From: JAQBFJ01 sp032123435
GTDB taxonomy: Bacteria > Verrucomicrobiota > Kiritimatiellia > UBA8416 > JAQBFJ01
Direction of reading: 5' to 3'
DNA length: 17,962 nucleotides
Assembly (NCBI GenBank): GCA_032123435.1
Contig: JAQBFJ010000131.1
Span: 1-17,962, forward strand
Position 1 is the stretch's first letter, and each line of letters begins with the position of its first letter. Shown piece after piece: positions 6,546-14,833 of the stretch. The notes beneath the pieces are model-generated. The model made no database searches and had not been told where the DNA came from. It was given only the letters and a program-made list of their open reading frames with translations. A program made the translations under genes and the position numbers.

Positions 6546-7205
6546 ATGAAGAAAATGTTTGTCGCCCTGTTTGTCGCTGGAATATTGATTGCAACATGTC
6601 GAATAAGTATGGCGGGTGGCGGTGTTACCGTCAAGGCCGGTACTTTGGGTTATGGTGGAGATGTAACGATCGGATTAAGTTCTTGTCTGAACCTGCGCGG
6701 TGGCCTGAATGTGTTCAGCTATGATAGAGACGAGGAAATGGACGAGGCAACCGTTAATGGGGAACTTGATTTTCAAACTATTCCCGTTCTGCTGGACTGG
6801 CATCCATGGGGGAGCGGTTTCCGTATTTCGGCAGGACCAGTTATCAATAATAACGAAATCCTGTTGTCGGCATCACCAACGACAGATTTTGAGCTTGATG
6901 ATCAGGAATTCGATATTCAGGGACTGGACGGCTCCGTTGCTTTTGACGACATTTCATACTATTTTGGAATTGGTTTCGGTAATGCGGCGTGTGAAGACGG
7001 TGGACGTATCCGATTTGCGTTTGATTTCGGCCTGCTTTATCACGGCGCGCCGGATGTGACCGCTACAGCGCAGGCAACTGTACCGGCACTCGTTCAGAAC
7101 GCGCTGGATGCGGCTTTAGCGGCTGAAGTACAGGAGTACGAAGATGACTTGAGTTCATTCCCGTTCTGGCCGGTGATATCATTCGGGTTTACCGTCGCGT
7201 TCTAG
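6546..7205 (+). CDS. Small outer-membrane beta-barrel-like protein with signal peptide
   Basis: A 219-residue exported protein. The first ~23 residues (MKKMFVALFVAGILIATCRISMA) are a Sec signal peptide ending in a signal-peptidase-type SMA. The mature chain alternates short amphipathic strands and Gly/Asn/Asp-rich turns: VTVKAGTLGYGGDVTIGLS, LNLRGGLNVFSY, FRISAGPVINNNEIL, YYFGIGFGNA, IRFAFDFGLLYHGAP. It ends WPVISFGFTVAF with the terminal Phe favoured by the BAM assembly machinery. An acidic stretch (FELDDQEFDIQGLDG) is probably an external loop. An 8-strand barrel is likely, function unknown. The ribosome binding site AAAGGAG lies before the ATG. The TAG stop begins a 16-base sequence that is repeated at the end of rlmI. 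Confidence 0.7.
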   Translation: MKKMFVALFVAGILIATCRISMAGGGVTVKAGTLGYGGDVTIGLSSCLNLRGGLNVFSYDRDEEMDEATVNGELDFQTIPVLLDWHPWGSGFRISAGPVINNNEILLSASPTTDFELDDQEFDIQGLDGSVAFDDISYYFGIGFGNAACEDGGRIRFAFDFGLLYHGAPDVTATAQATVPALVQNALDAALAAEVQEYEDDLSSFPFWPVISFGFTVAF

Positions 7206-7218
7206 CCCGCATATTGCA
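7203..7218 (+). repeat. Dispersed repeat copy 1 (TAGCCCGCATATTGCA)
   Basis: The 16 bases starting at the TAG stop of the outer membrane protein gene are identical to those starting at the TAG stop of rlmI at 17656. After base 16 the two copies diverge. A looser match (CCCGCATATT, then a related CA..AA pattern) sits at 11278. Sharing between unrelated genes suggests an inserted element end or a dispersed intergenic motif rather than homology. Confidence 0.6.
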
Positions 7219-7284
7219 ATTCCCCGTCAGAAAAACTGTTCAAGAAAGGTTGGGAAGAAACAGTATGCGCTGAGCAGGAGCGCG

Positions 7285-9876
7285 TCAGGAAACCGCGATA
7301 TTTACGAGTTTGCCCGGAACCACAATGACTTTGCGGACCATCTTGCCTTCAAGGAATTTTTGTACCTGATCGCATGACAAAGCAAGTGATTCGAGATCTT
7401 CCCGCGAAGTATCAGGAGCAACTGTTATACGCCCCCGAAGCTTTCCGTTTACCTGTATGGGTATCACCAGCTCTTCTTCGTTCGCTGCGTTGATATCTGC
7501 TTCCGGCCAACCGAAGGCGAAAATGCTTCCGGTATTTCCCAGCCTGATCCAGAGTTCTTCAGAGAAGTGTGGGACTATGGGCGCCAACAGCCTGACTACT
7601 GTCTCGAGGACTTCGCGCAGAATTGCCGGATGTGCTTTGTCTCCATCCGATCGCAATTGGTTCAGAAGCTCGTTACAGCGCGCGATGGCTGTATTAAAAT
7701 GAAAACCTCCCTCAATAGCTTCGGTCGCCTTTATCACGCATTGGTGTGCCTTTCGTCTGAGCGCCCTGTTGACAGGATCGAGTTCGTCGGGTGAGGGGGT
7801 TCCGGCAGGCGCGATCTTTTCCATGCCTGAGAGCACCGTATCCCAAAGCCTGTTCAGCATACGCCATGCGCCGTTGATGCCTGCTTCGCTCCATACCTGC
7901 ATCCTGTCAGGAGGCGCGTCGGAAAGCATGTACAGGCGTACGGTATCAGCGCCGTAACGCTCAAACATCTTGTCCGGGTCAACAACGTTGAATTTTGACT
8001 TGCTGATCTTGGTCATCTCGGACTTAACAGGGGTTCCGCATTCTTTGCATTTGCCGTTGAGAATGACATCTCCTTCCATCTTGCCGTCGACAACCTGGTT
8101 TTCGTACAGCCATTTGTGGGTTTCGCAGTAATATGCCATTTTGCATACCATGCCCTGACAGAAGAGATGCTTGAACGGCTCTTCAAAGGTCACAAGCCCG
8201 ATATCTTTCAGGACCATTGTAAAGAAACGGGCGTATATCAGGTGCATTGTCGCGTGCTCAATACCGCCTATGTACTGGTCCACGGGCATCCATTTGCTGA
8301 TAATATTTTTATCAAAGGCTTTGTTCTGGTTCGACGGGTCACAGTAGCGCAGAAAATACCAGCTGGAATCAACGAAGGTATCCATGGTGTCGGTTTCCCG
8401 GCGTGCGGCTTTGCCGCATTTCGGACATTCGCAGTTTATGAATTCTTCATGTGATGTCAGCGGATTTCCTCCACCTTCTTTGAACTGGACGTCGCCAGGA
8501 AGCCTGACGGGCAGGTCTGATTCAGGAACGGGAACTATTCCGCACGAGTCGCAGTAGATAATGGGAATGGGCGCGCCCCAGTAACGCTGTCTGCTTATCA
8601 ACCAGTCGCGAAGTCTGTAATTAATAGTGCCTTCACCATGTCCCTGATCACTCAGCCATCTGATAATGTCCGGCATGGCATTGAAGTTGTTTTTCCCGTT
8701 GAACAGTCCTGAATTAACCATGGTTCCAGTATCCACGTAAGCTTCTTCCATGGATTCGGGATTTAGCGGCGAGTCGGGCCTTTCTATCACTATTTTGATC
8801 GGTATATCATACTTGCGGGCGAATTCAAAATCGCGTTGATCATGGGCGGGTACGGCCATGACCGCGCCGGTTCCGTATGACATGAGCGCAAAATTAGCTA
8901 CCCAGAGAGGAACAATATCTCCGTTGACCGGGTTGATTACATGGAAGCCGGTCCAGATGCCTTCCTTTTCCCGTTCGGCAATGTCTTTCTCACTTGTTCC
9001 CTGTTGACGAAGGTGTTTAACCTTCTTCATTACCCGTTCTTCATGCTCTGTTCCTTTCACGAGCTTCTCAATAAGAGGATGCTCAGGAGCCAGACTCATA
9101 AATGTAACGCCGAAAAGAGTATCAGGACGTGTCGTAAAAATGGGGAGTTCTTCTCCTGTTTCTTTAACATGGAAGTTCACTCTGGCGCCTTCCGATCTGC
9201 CTATCCATTCCTCCTGCATGGCAATAACCGCGTCAGGCCAGTTGCCTTTGAGTTGCTTATGTCCGTCAAGAAGACGTTGCGCGTATTTGCTCATGGAAAA
9301 GAACCACTGTGACATATCCTTCTGTTCAACTGACGTTCCACAGCGCTCACAGTGTCCGTCGTGTACTTGCTCATTTGCAAGGACGGTGTGGCATGACTCG
9401 CACCAGTTTACCGGTGCGTATTTCTTTACAGCGAGTTTTCTTTTGAAAAACTGAAGAAAAAACCATTGTGTCCATCTGTAATAGTCCTCATGACTTGTGG
9501 CTACCTCCCTGTCCCAATCGTAGCCCCAGCCGGCACGCCGCATCTGTTCTGTCATGCGTATGATGTTTTTCTCAGTCAATTTGTGTGGATGTGCGCCTGT
9601 CTTGATGGCGGCGTTTTCGGCTGGAAGCCCGAAGCTGTCCCAACCCATTGGTGAGAGCACGTGGAATCCGCGCAACTGCTTATACCGCACAATTACATCG
9701 CCAAGGGTATAGTTTATGACATGTCCCATATGAAGGACGCCGGAAGGATAGGGGAACATGGTCAAACAATAATATTTATTATCTGATTTTGATGTGTCGG
9801 TCTTGAACGTTTCGTTGGCTGACCAGTAATTCTGCCACTTTCTCTCTATTTCATTAAATGGATATTGCTCTTTCAT
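7285..9876 (-). CDS. leuS: Leucyl-tRNA synthetase
   Basis: An 863-residue class I aminoacyl-tRNA synthetase, a normal bacterial length, that charges tRNA-Leu with leucine in the cytoplasm. The HIGH box is HMGH at 49-52 in YPSGVLHMGHVINY. A zinc-type CESC...CERC cluster lies near 159-180. The CP1 editing domain carries the threonine-rich FTTRPDTLFGVTFMSLAPEHP. A second Cys-rich insert (CETHKWL...CKECG) precedes the KMSKS loop, which reads KISKS at 623-627, a conservative variant. The C-terminal anticodon-binding and LeuRS tail domains end VIVVPGKLVNIAVS. The start fits MKEQYPFNEIERKWQNYW of relatives. It follows the ankyrin-MORN gene by 36 bases on the same strand and may be co-transcribed, though function gives no reason for it. 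It converges on the outer membrane protein gene across 79 bases. Confidence 0.97.
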   Translation of the reverse strand: MKEQYPFNEIERKWQNYWSANETFKTDTSKSDNKYYCLTMFPYPSGVLHMGHVINYTLGDVIVRYKQLRGFHVLSPMGWDSFGLPAENAAIKTGAHPHKLTEKNIIRMTEQMRRAGWGYDWDREVATSHEDYYRWTQWFFLQFFKRKLAVKKYAPVNWCESCHTVLANEQVHDGHCERCGTSVEQKDMSQWFFSMSKYAQRLLDGHKQLKGNWPDAVIAMQEEWIGRSEGARVNFHVKETGEELPIFTTRPDTLFGVTFMSLAPEHPLIEKLVKGTEHEERVMKKVKHLRQQGTSEKDIAEREKEGIWTGFHVINPVNGDIVPLWVANFALMSYGTGAVMAVPAHDQRDFEFARKYDIPIKIVIERPDSPLNPESMEEAYVDTGTMVNSGLFNGKNNFNAMPDIIRWLSDQGHGEGTINYRLRDWLISRQRYWGAPIPIIYCDSCGIVPVPESDLPVRLPGDVQFKEGGGNPLTSHEEFINCECPKCGKAARRETDTMDTFVDSSWYFLRYCDPSNQNKAFDKNIISKWMPVDQYIGGIEHATMHLIYARFFTMVLKDIGLVTFEEPFKHLFCQGMVCKMAYYCETHKWLYENQVVDGKMEGDVILNGKCKECGTPVKSEMTKISKSKFNVVDPDKMFERYGADTVRLYMLSDAPPDRMQVWSEAGINGAWRMLNRLWDTVLSGMEKIAPAGTPSPDELDPVNRALRRKAHQCVIKATEAIEGGFHFNTAIARCNELLNQLRSDGDKAHPAILREVLETVVRLLAPIVPHFSEELWIRLGNTGSIFAFGWPEADINAANEEELVIPIQVNGKLRGRITVAPDTSREDLESLALSCDQVQKFLEGKMVRKVIVVPGKLVNIAVS

Positions 9877-9912
9877 GCCTTGAATCCGGATCTGCGGGAA
9901 ATAGTACCTTGA

Positions 9913-11139
9913 TCAGAATGTTTTCTTCATTTCGATTTCCCGTTCTTGCTCGGCGAAGGTTTCCTGCTTTTCAGAATTGCTGTTGTCAATTGTGCTCCGG
10001 AACAGACCATTCTCCCAGTAACCGTCGAAGACGCGGCCTTCTGCTGTGGTATATATGCCGCGGCCCCACATAGCGTCTTTACGCCATTGCCCTTCATACC
10101 TGTCCCCATCCTGGAATATATAAATGCCATTGCCGTTGACTAATTGGCCATTCTCCCATGTGCCTTCGATTCGCCCTCCATTGCAGAATGTGTAAACGCC
10201 GTAGTTATGCATTTTCCCGTTCTGCCATTGTCCTTCGTACCGTTCTCCATCAGGAAATGTGTATGTACCGGTCCCGTGCCGTTTTCCATTCATCCAGTCG
10301 CCGCTGTATTTTTCATTTTCGGGCATTGTTATTATTCCCGTCCCATGCATTTTTCCGTTTCTGGTCGGCCCTTCATAAACCGTTCCGTCCGGGAAGCGAA
10401 TAACCTGAGAAGCTGGAATTCTTTTATCGGATGAATATGATGTCGAATGTGATTTGTCTGTAGTCGTGCCGTAATCGTTTTTTACGGACACAGCATTACT
10501 GTTAATCAGTTTTTCAAAAAGTTCGCGTACTTCGGCGTTTTTGACAAGATGCAGAGGCGTTAAACCGTCAGTAGCTCGCGCGTAAAGATTGGCTCCGTTC
10601 TGCACAAGCAGTTCTATTGTTTCGAGCCCATTCTTTCGTACAGCCCAGTGAAGCGCGGTCATGCCATCGCTGGCCGCGACATTTACATTGGCTCCGCTTT
10701 TTATCAATATCTCCGTAATTCGGGGAGAATTTCCAATCGCGGCCCAGTGCAGGGATGTGTGCCCCTTGTTCGATCTGGCGTTAACATCAGCATTGTTAAT
10801 GACAAGCAATCGAGCAACATCGACAGAATTCTTGTTCGCGGCCCAATGCAGTGGAGTTGAGCCATTATCGGTTCTAACGTTGACATCGGAACCATGCGAG
10901 ATGAGCAGGCGTGCCGCATCAGGAGCATTATAAAGAGCTGCTAAATGAAGTGGCGTAATACCCCCTTTACTTTTTATGTTTACCAATTGCGGGTTCTGTT
11001 CAAGCAGAACCTTGACCTTCTTGGTATCCCCAAGCTTGATTGCTTCATAAATGTCATTGCAATAAGCTCTTGTAACAGCCAGGAGAATCACAATGCTGCA
11101 TGATAAAAAAAACTTTGTTGTTTTTCTATGATATGACAT
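9913..11139 (-). CDS. Secreted ankyrin-repeat / MORN-repeat protein
   Basis: A 408-residue exported protein. I chose ATG 11139 because CGGAG lies 8 bases upstream and the chain then opens with a signal peptide (MSYHRKTTKFFLSCSIVILL, then AVTRAYC, with cleavage around 24-27). The frame is open to 11223 but the extra peptide is not signal-like. Residues ~28-212 form about six ankyrin repeats, with cores such as GITPLHLAA, GSTPLHWAA, GHTSLHWAA, GMTALHWAV and GLTPLHL. A Ser/Thr-rich linker (213-245) leads to six MORN repeats of about 23 residues (248-380), e.g. FPDGTVYEG, FPDGERYEGQW and FQDGDRYEGQW. A charged tail follows. Both repeat types bind proteins, and MORN repeats may bind lipids. The product is probably periplasmic or extracellular. 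Target unknown. Confidence 0.82.
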   Translation of the reverse strand: MSYHRKTTKFFLSCSIVILLAVTRAYCNDIYEAIKLGDTKKVKVLLEQNPQLVNIKSKGGITPLHLAALYNAPDAARLLISHGSDVNVRTDNGSTPLHWAANKNSVDVARLLVINNADVNARSNKGHTSLHWAAIGNSPRITEILIKSGANVNVAASDGMTALHWAVRKNGLETIELLVQNGANLYARATDGLTPLHLVKNAEVRELFEKLINSNAVSVKNDYGTTTDKSHSTSYSSDKRIPASQVIRFPDGTVYEGPTRNGKMHGTGIITMPENEKYSGDWMNGKRHGTGTYTFPDGERYEGQWQNGKMHNYGVYTFCNGGRIEGTWENGQLVNGNGIYIFQDGDRYEGQWRKDAMWGRGIYTTAEGRVFDGYWENGLFRSTIDNSNSEKQETFAEQEREIEMKKTF

Positions 11140-11277
11140 TTTTATTACTCCGACCAAATCCTTATACCAGCATTCGAAATGCAAGCAAACCATAATAATA
11201 CTCATCTGGCATCGAGATTGCAATTATGAAAGCTCATCGGTCGTTTTGCCCCGCCATGGTTGACGATGAATCATTAA

Positions 11278-11287
11278 CCCGCATATT
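11278..11287 (+). repeat. Weak third copy of the dispersed CCCGCATATT motif
   Basis: CCCGCATATT here matches the core of the 16-base repeat after the outer membrane protein gene and after rlmI. The following bases (TCATGAAGAA) keep only part of the pattern seen at rlmI (GCACCAATTC). It has the same orientation as the other two copies. A 10-base exact match could occur by chance in a window this size with modest probability, but its position in a gene-free region supports a related element. Confidence 0.3.
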
Positions 11288-11424
11288 TCATGAAGAATCG
11301 CATGCATGTGGGACAAGAAGTTGTAGAAGAATGGCTTTGTGCAGTAGCTGCAGAATAGTGCGCTGATGTGGTTGGAAACGCGTGTACTCCGGAAAAAAAG
11401 AAACCCGTCAGTCAGTTTAGCCCC

Positions 11425-11485
11425 CAGGGATACTTGTCGCAATGTTGTCCTTAGCGGCTACAACTGATTAAGGTTGTGATCCCTG
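11425..11485. repeat. Nested inverted repeat, possible structured RNA
   Basis: CAGGGAT at 11425-11431 pairs with ATCCCTG at 11479-11485. Inside, CCTTA at 11449-11453 pairs with TAAGG at 11469-11473. An alternative inner stem pairs ACAAC 11460-11464 with GTTGT at 11444-11448 or 11473-11477. The nesting suggests a two-stem RNA or a protein-binding dyad. There is no U-tract after it, so it is not a typical intrinsic terminator. The stems are short and may be chance. Confidence 0.25.
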
Positions 11486-11881
11486 ACTTTTACTAGACCG
11501 GCTGAGGGTCAACAGAGTATAAAGCAGTATCCGTGCCAAAAAAACAAAAGATCCGTTTACAGCCATTATTTGCAGAATCTTAACATATTGAAAACGTGTT
11601 CCAGACAAATGACCCAAATTGCCCCAATCTGAGGGGATGTTTCTCTCAAAACAAAGAATCATTTATGAGAAATACGGCGTCTCGTTCCCAAAATTGCATG
11701 ATGGAAAATGGACGGGTATTTGACGGTCAGAACGGACATGGTTGCAGTGAATGAACAAATCGTATGTCTGTACCATCACTTCTTTATGGAATGATCTGTC
11801 TTGAAATATATTATCCAACCAGTAAAGTGTTCTCTGTCTCGGATAATGCTTGTGCTTTAATGCCGGAGGTCGACCAGCCGA

Positions 11882-13561
11882 ATGCCTAAAAAAGAAAAAA
11901 AGATAATGGAGGAAACAGCCGAAAGCATGGCTCGGAAACAGAGAGAGATTTCTGTTTCGGAGTTCTTCCTTAAGAACAGGCATCTTCTGGGTTTTGATAA
12001 TCCACGGAAAGCTCTCCTGACAACAGTCAAGGAAGCAGTTGATAACGCACTGGATGCTTGCGAGGATGCCGGCATCCTGCCTGAGATCAGTGTTGATGTT
12101 CAACAAACAGGTGAAGATAGATTCGTTGTGTCCGTGACGGATAACGGACCCGGAATAATAAGAGACCAGATCCCTAAAATTTTTGCCAAACTGCTGTATG
12201 GGTCCAAGTTTCATCGACTCAAAATGTCGCGCGGCCAGCAGGGAATAGGCATTAGCGCGGCAGGAATGTATGGTCAGCTTACAACAGGAAGCTCGACGAA
12301 AATATTTTCTAAAACAAAAAAGAAGGGGAAGGCTCACTACATTGAAGTTCAGATTGATACGCGCCAGAATAAACCAACCATCTTCAAGGATGAAGAAATT
12401 GTATGGCAGCCAGAGTTTTTTACGACCGGCCCTGAAAACAAACCCGGAAAAACAACGGTTTCCCCACGAGGTACTTGCGTTTCAATAGAAATGGAGGCTT
12501 CGTATATGCGTGGTAAATTGTCCGTAGACGAATATTTGAAACAGTGCGCCGTGGTCAACCCGCACCTTTGTCTGCATTACCGGGTGTGTCTGCTGAAAAA
12601 AAATAGTGACGAAGGTGTGGATGCGGATGAGCCGTGGCTGACATTCGATCGTGTCACGAATAAACTGCCGGAAGCTCCATGTGAAATAAAACCGCATCCG
12701 CATGGTGTCGAGCTTGGCATTCTCATGCAGATGTTGAACGACAGCAAAGCTCGCACATTGCGAAGTATGCTTCAGCAGGATTTTTCTCGCGTCAGCAGTA
12801 ATTGCGCCTTCGAGATCTGTAATAACGCGAAACTCAACCCGAACGCGCGGACCTCTCGCATAGCCAGACAGGAAAGTGAGGCCCTGTTCAAGGCGATACA
12901 GGAAACAAAACTTATGCGGCCCAGAACGGATTGCCTGTCACCCATAGGGGAGGAACCGATAATAGCCGGATTAAAAAAGGAAATAAAAGCCGACTTTTAT
13001 ACAGCCGTAACACGCGCGCCATCTGTTTACAGAGGAAATCCTTTCCAAATTGAAGCAGGCATCGCGTATGCAAGACCGGGCGAAAATGAAAATCTCAATG
13101 CGGAAGACCCGGCGCGCGTCATGCGTTTTGCCAATCGTGTACCTCTCCTGCATATGGCAGGAGCATGCGCGATCACAAAATCTGTTTCAGGTGTTAACTG
13201 GAAAAATTATAACCTGACACAGCCGCGTGGCTCACTTCCAATCGGACCGATGGTGATAATAGTCCATATGGCCAGCGTGTGGGTTCCGTTTACAAGCGAA
13301 AGTAAAGAGGCAATAGCGCATTACCCGGAAATTATCAGGGAAATCAACTTCGCGTTGCAGGAATGCGGACGTCGGCTCGCGGTATACCTTCGTAAACGAC
13401 AGCGGCATGCCGAAATGGAACGGAAACAACAGTATATAACCCTTTATATCCCGCATCTTGCCCTGGGCCTGAAACAGATTCTTGATTTGAATGACCAACA
13501 GGAATCAAGGATAATAAACACTTTGAAAAAAATGCTGGAACGCACGCATCTGGCACAGTGA
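11882..13561 (+). CDS. top6B: DNA topoisomerase VI subunit B (type IIB, GHKL ATPase)
   Basis: A 559-residue ATPase subunit of topoisomerase VI, which with subunit A passes one DNA duplex through a double-strand break to relax and decatenate DNA. The GHKL motifs are intact: EAVDNALDA at 51-59 (catalytic Glu51, Mg-binding Asn55), DNGPGI at 87-92 and RGQQGIGISAAGMYGQL at 117-133. KIFAKLLYGSKFHRLKMSRGQ is a hallmark of Top6B rather than gyrase or MutL. The transducer domain follows, with a switch-lysine region in NLTQPRGSLPIGP, and the end carries VPFTSESKEAIA and a helical tail. The length is like archaeal homologues. GGAGG at 11865-11869 is 12 bases before the ATG, rather far; ATG 11906 is an alternative start. 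Six bases separate it from top6A. Confidence 0.93.
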   Translation: MPKKEKKIMEETAESMARKQREISVSEFFLKNRHLLGFDNPRKALLTTVKEAVDNALDACEDAGILPEISVDVQQTGEDRFVVSVTDNGPGIIRDQIPKIFAKLLYGSKFHRLKMSRGQQGIGISAAGMYGQLTTGSSTKIFSKTKKKGKAHYIEVQIDTRQNKPTIFKDEEIVWQPEFFTTGPENKPGKTTVSPRGTCVSIEMEASYMRGKLSVDEYLKQCAVVNPHLCLHYRVCLLKKNSDEGVDADEPWLTFDRVTNKLPEAPCEIKPHPHGVELGILMQMLNDSKARTLRSMLQQDFSRVSSNCAFEICNNAKLNPNARTSRIARQESEALFKAIQETKLMRPRTDCLSPIGEEPIIAGLKKEIKADFYTAVTRAPSVYRGNPFQIEAGIAYARPGENENLNAEDPARVMRFANRVPLLHMAGACAITKSVSGVNWKNYNLTQPRGSLPIGPMVIIVHMASVWVPFTSESKEAIAHYPEIIREINFALQECGRRLAVYLRKRQRHAEMERKQQYITLYIPHLALGLKQILDLNDQQESRIINTLKKMLERTHLAQ

Positions 13562-13567
13562 GGTAAA

Positions 13568-14803
13568 ATGGCGAAAAAAAAGAAAAACAGCAGAAAAAAA
13601 GCAGGGCATACCAGGCCCGTGCCAAAGAAAAATACTAAAACACCAAAATCATCACAAAAACACATTACTGAGACTTCTTTGTCATTGAGTAAAGCACCTA
13701 GGGCGGTCAGTCGCGATGAGGCAGGACGCAGAATACTCGAGACTGCTGAAAAGATTCATACGGATATCATAAAAAGAAAAAAGAGACCGGACATGAAGTT
13801 CCCTATACGTTCGCTGTCCAACGTCAAGTATGATCTGAAACGGGGTCATTTCGAAATTCTAGGCAAGACTTCCACTCGAACACTCACTTATAACACGGTG
13901 AAAACCTTTGCGCAGTCAATGCGCTTGCTGGCTACAACAAAAATAGACTTGCTGGATAAGAACGATATCGCCGGAAAACGTGAGATGTATTATAACAGCA
14001 AAAGCTGGGGCGAATGCCGTTTTGACCAACAGCCGGAAAGCGATACACTTCTCGACGATATCGAAGCAATGCTGGCGGTCAATCGCGAACAGCTTGGTTA
14101 TATTCCCGAAGAACGCGGAGGCGATGTTGCCGGTCCACTCGTAGTTATAGACCAGAACCCGGTATCAAAACAGATCGTTAAGATTGATTGCGAACAATTA
14201 GGTACAGGCGCCTGGAGTATTCCTTCCAGAGTTGAACAATTAAAATTTGAAACGGACGCCAAATTCATTCTTGTTATAGAAACGTCATCGCTGTTTCAGC
14301 GCTTAGTGCACCATCAATTCTATAAAAGTGCTAAGTGTATCCTGATCTCAATGAGCGGCGTTCCTACCAGAGCATGCAGAAGATTTATCCGCAGACTGGC
14401 TGACGACAAGAAATTGCCGGTACTGGTTTTTACCGATGGAGATCCGTACGGATACTGTAATATATATCGAACCCTGAAAGTGGGCTCGGGACAATCAGCA
14501 CATATCAACCGCTTTTTTTGCGTGCCGCAGGCGCGATATCTTGGCGTTACACCTCAGGATATAAAAGACTATAAACTGGAAGACGCAACGCACCCACTGG
14601 AGCCTGCTGATATAAAAAGAGCAAAAGACGCGCTCAAAAACGACCCTTTCATAAAACACCATAAGGAATGGCAAAAAGCGTTGAATCAAATGCTCAGCAT
14701 GGGTGTGCGCATAGAACAACAGGCTTTCGCTAAACATGGACTTAATTTCGTTCTCGAGCGATATCTGCCGGAAAAGATCAAGAAGAAGCAATTTCTGCCC
14801 TGA
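13568..14803 (+). CDS. top6A: DNA topoisomerase VI subunit A (Spo11-like)
   Basis: A 411-residue DNA-cleaving subunit. The winged-helix (CAP-like) domain carries GKREMYYNSKSWGE at 136-149; one of Tyr141/142 is the tyrosine that attacks DNA. FDQQPESDTLLDDIE follows. The Toprim metal-binding residues are Glu238 in LVIETSSLFQRL and Asp290/Asp292 in VFTDGDPYGYCNIYRTLK. FFCVPQARYLGVTPQDI also matches Top6A. The first ~45 residues are a Lys/Ser/Thr-rich tail (AKKKKNSRKKAGH...), an extension beyond the archaeal core that probably adds non-specific DNA binding. The start lies 6 bases after top6B, with a TGAGGT ribosome-binding-like sequence overlapping that stop. The two subunits are thus coupled, as needed for the A2B2 complex. 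Confidence 0.94.
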   Translation: MAKKKKNSRKKAGHTRPVPKKNTKTPKSSQKHITETSLSLSKAPRAVSRDEAGRRILETAEKIHTDIIKRKKRPDMKFPIRSLSNVKYDLKRGHFEILGKTSTRTLTYNTVKTFAQSMRLLATTKIDLLDKNDIAGKREMYYNSKSWGECRFDQQPESDTLLDDIEAMLAVNREQLGYIPEERGGDVAGPLVVIDQNPVSKQIVKIDCEQLGTGAWSIPSRVEQLKFETDAKFILVIETSSLFQRLVHHQFYKSAKCILISMSGVPTRACRRFIRRLADDKKLPVLVFTDGDPYGYCNIYRTLKVGSGQSAHINRFFCVPQARYLGVTPQDIKDYKLEDATHPLEPADIKRAKDALKNDPFIKHHKEWQKALNQMLSMGVRIEQQAFAKHGLNFVLERYLPEKIKKKQFLP

Positions 14804-14833
14804 GGTGACAATTTAGAGTCTGTTTATTTCTCG

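Larger units (their letters stand above)
11140..11881. other. 742-base gap without a convincing gene, between divergent genes
   Basis: This region separates the ankyrin-MORN gene (leftward) from the topoisomerase VI operon (rightward) and must contain both promoters. It holds only short, unrecognisable ORFs. It includes a CCCGCATATT motif at 11278-11287 related to the 16-base dispersed repeat, a nested inverted repeat at 11425-11485 and a short CCCC/GGGG hairpin at 11622-11636. One reading frame on the minus strand would end ...FFMKYAG at the repeat, which might be the tail of a decayed insertion sequence. I could not identify the family, so this is a suspicion, not a call. Confidence 0.4.

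Noticed and set aside
7985..8015. KISKS instead of KMSKS in leucyl-tRNA synthetase as a sign of a broken enzyme
   Set aside because: Ile for Met at this position is a tolerated variant, and all other motifs and the length are normal.
11622..11636. CCCC/GGGG hairpin as an intrinsic terminator
   Set aside because: The stem is only 4 bp and no run of T follows, so terminator function is not supported.
11224..11662. Two short minus-strand frames (72 and 64 codons) in the large gap
   Set aside because: No domain, no good ribosome binding site and no coding-like composition. They might be transposase scraps, but I could not match them to any family.
11663..12337. 224-codon minus-strand frame overlapping the start of top6B
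   Set aside because: Its right half is antisense to conserved ATPase motifs, the peptide is rich in Cys, Phe and His without any family pattern, and no ribosome binding site was seen.
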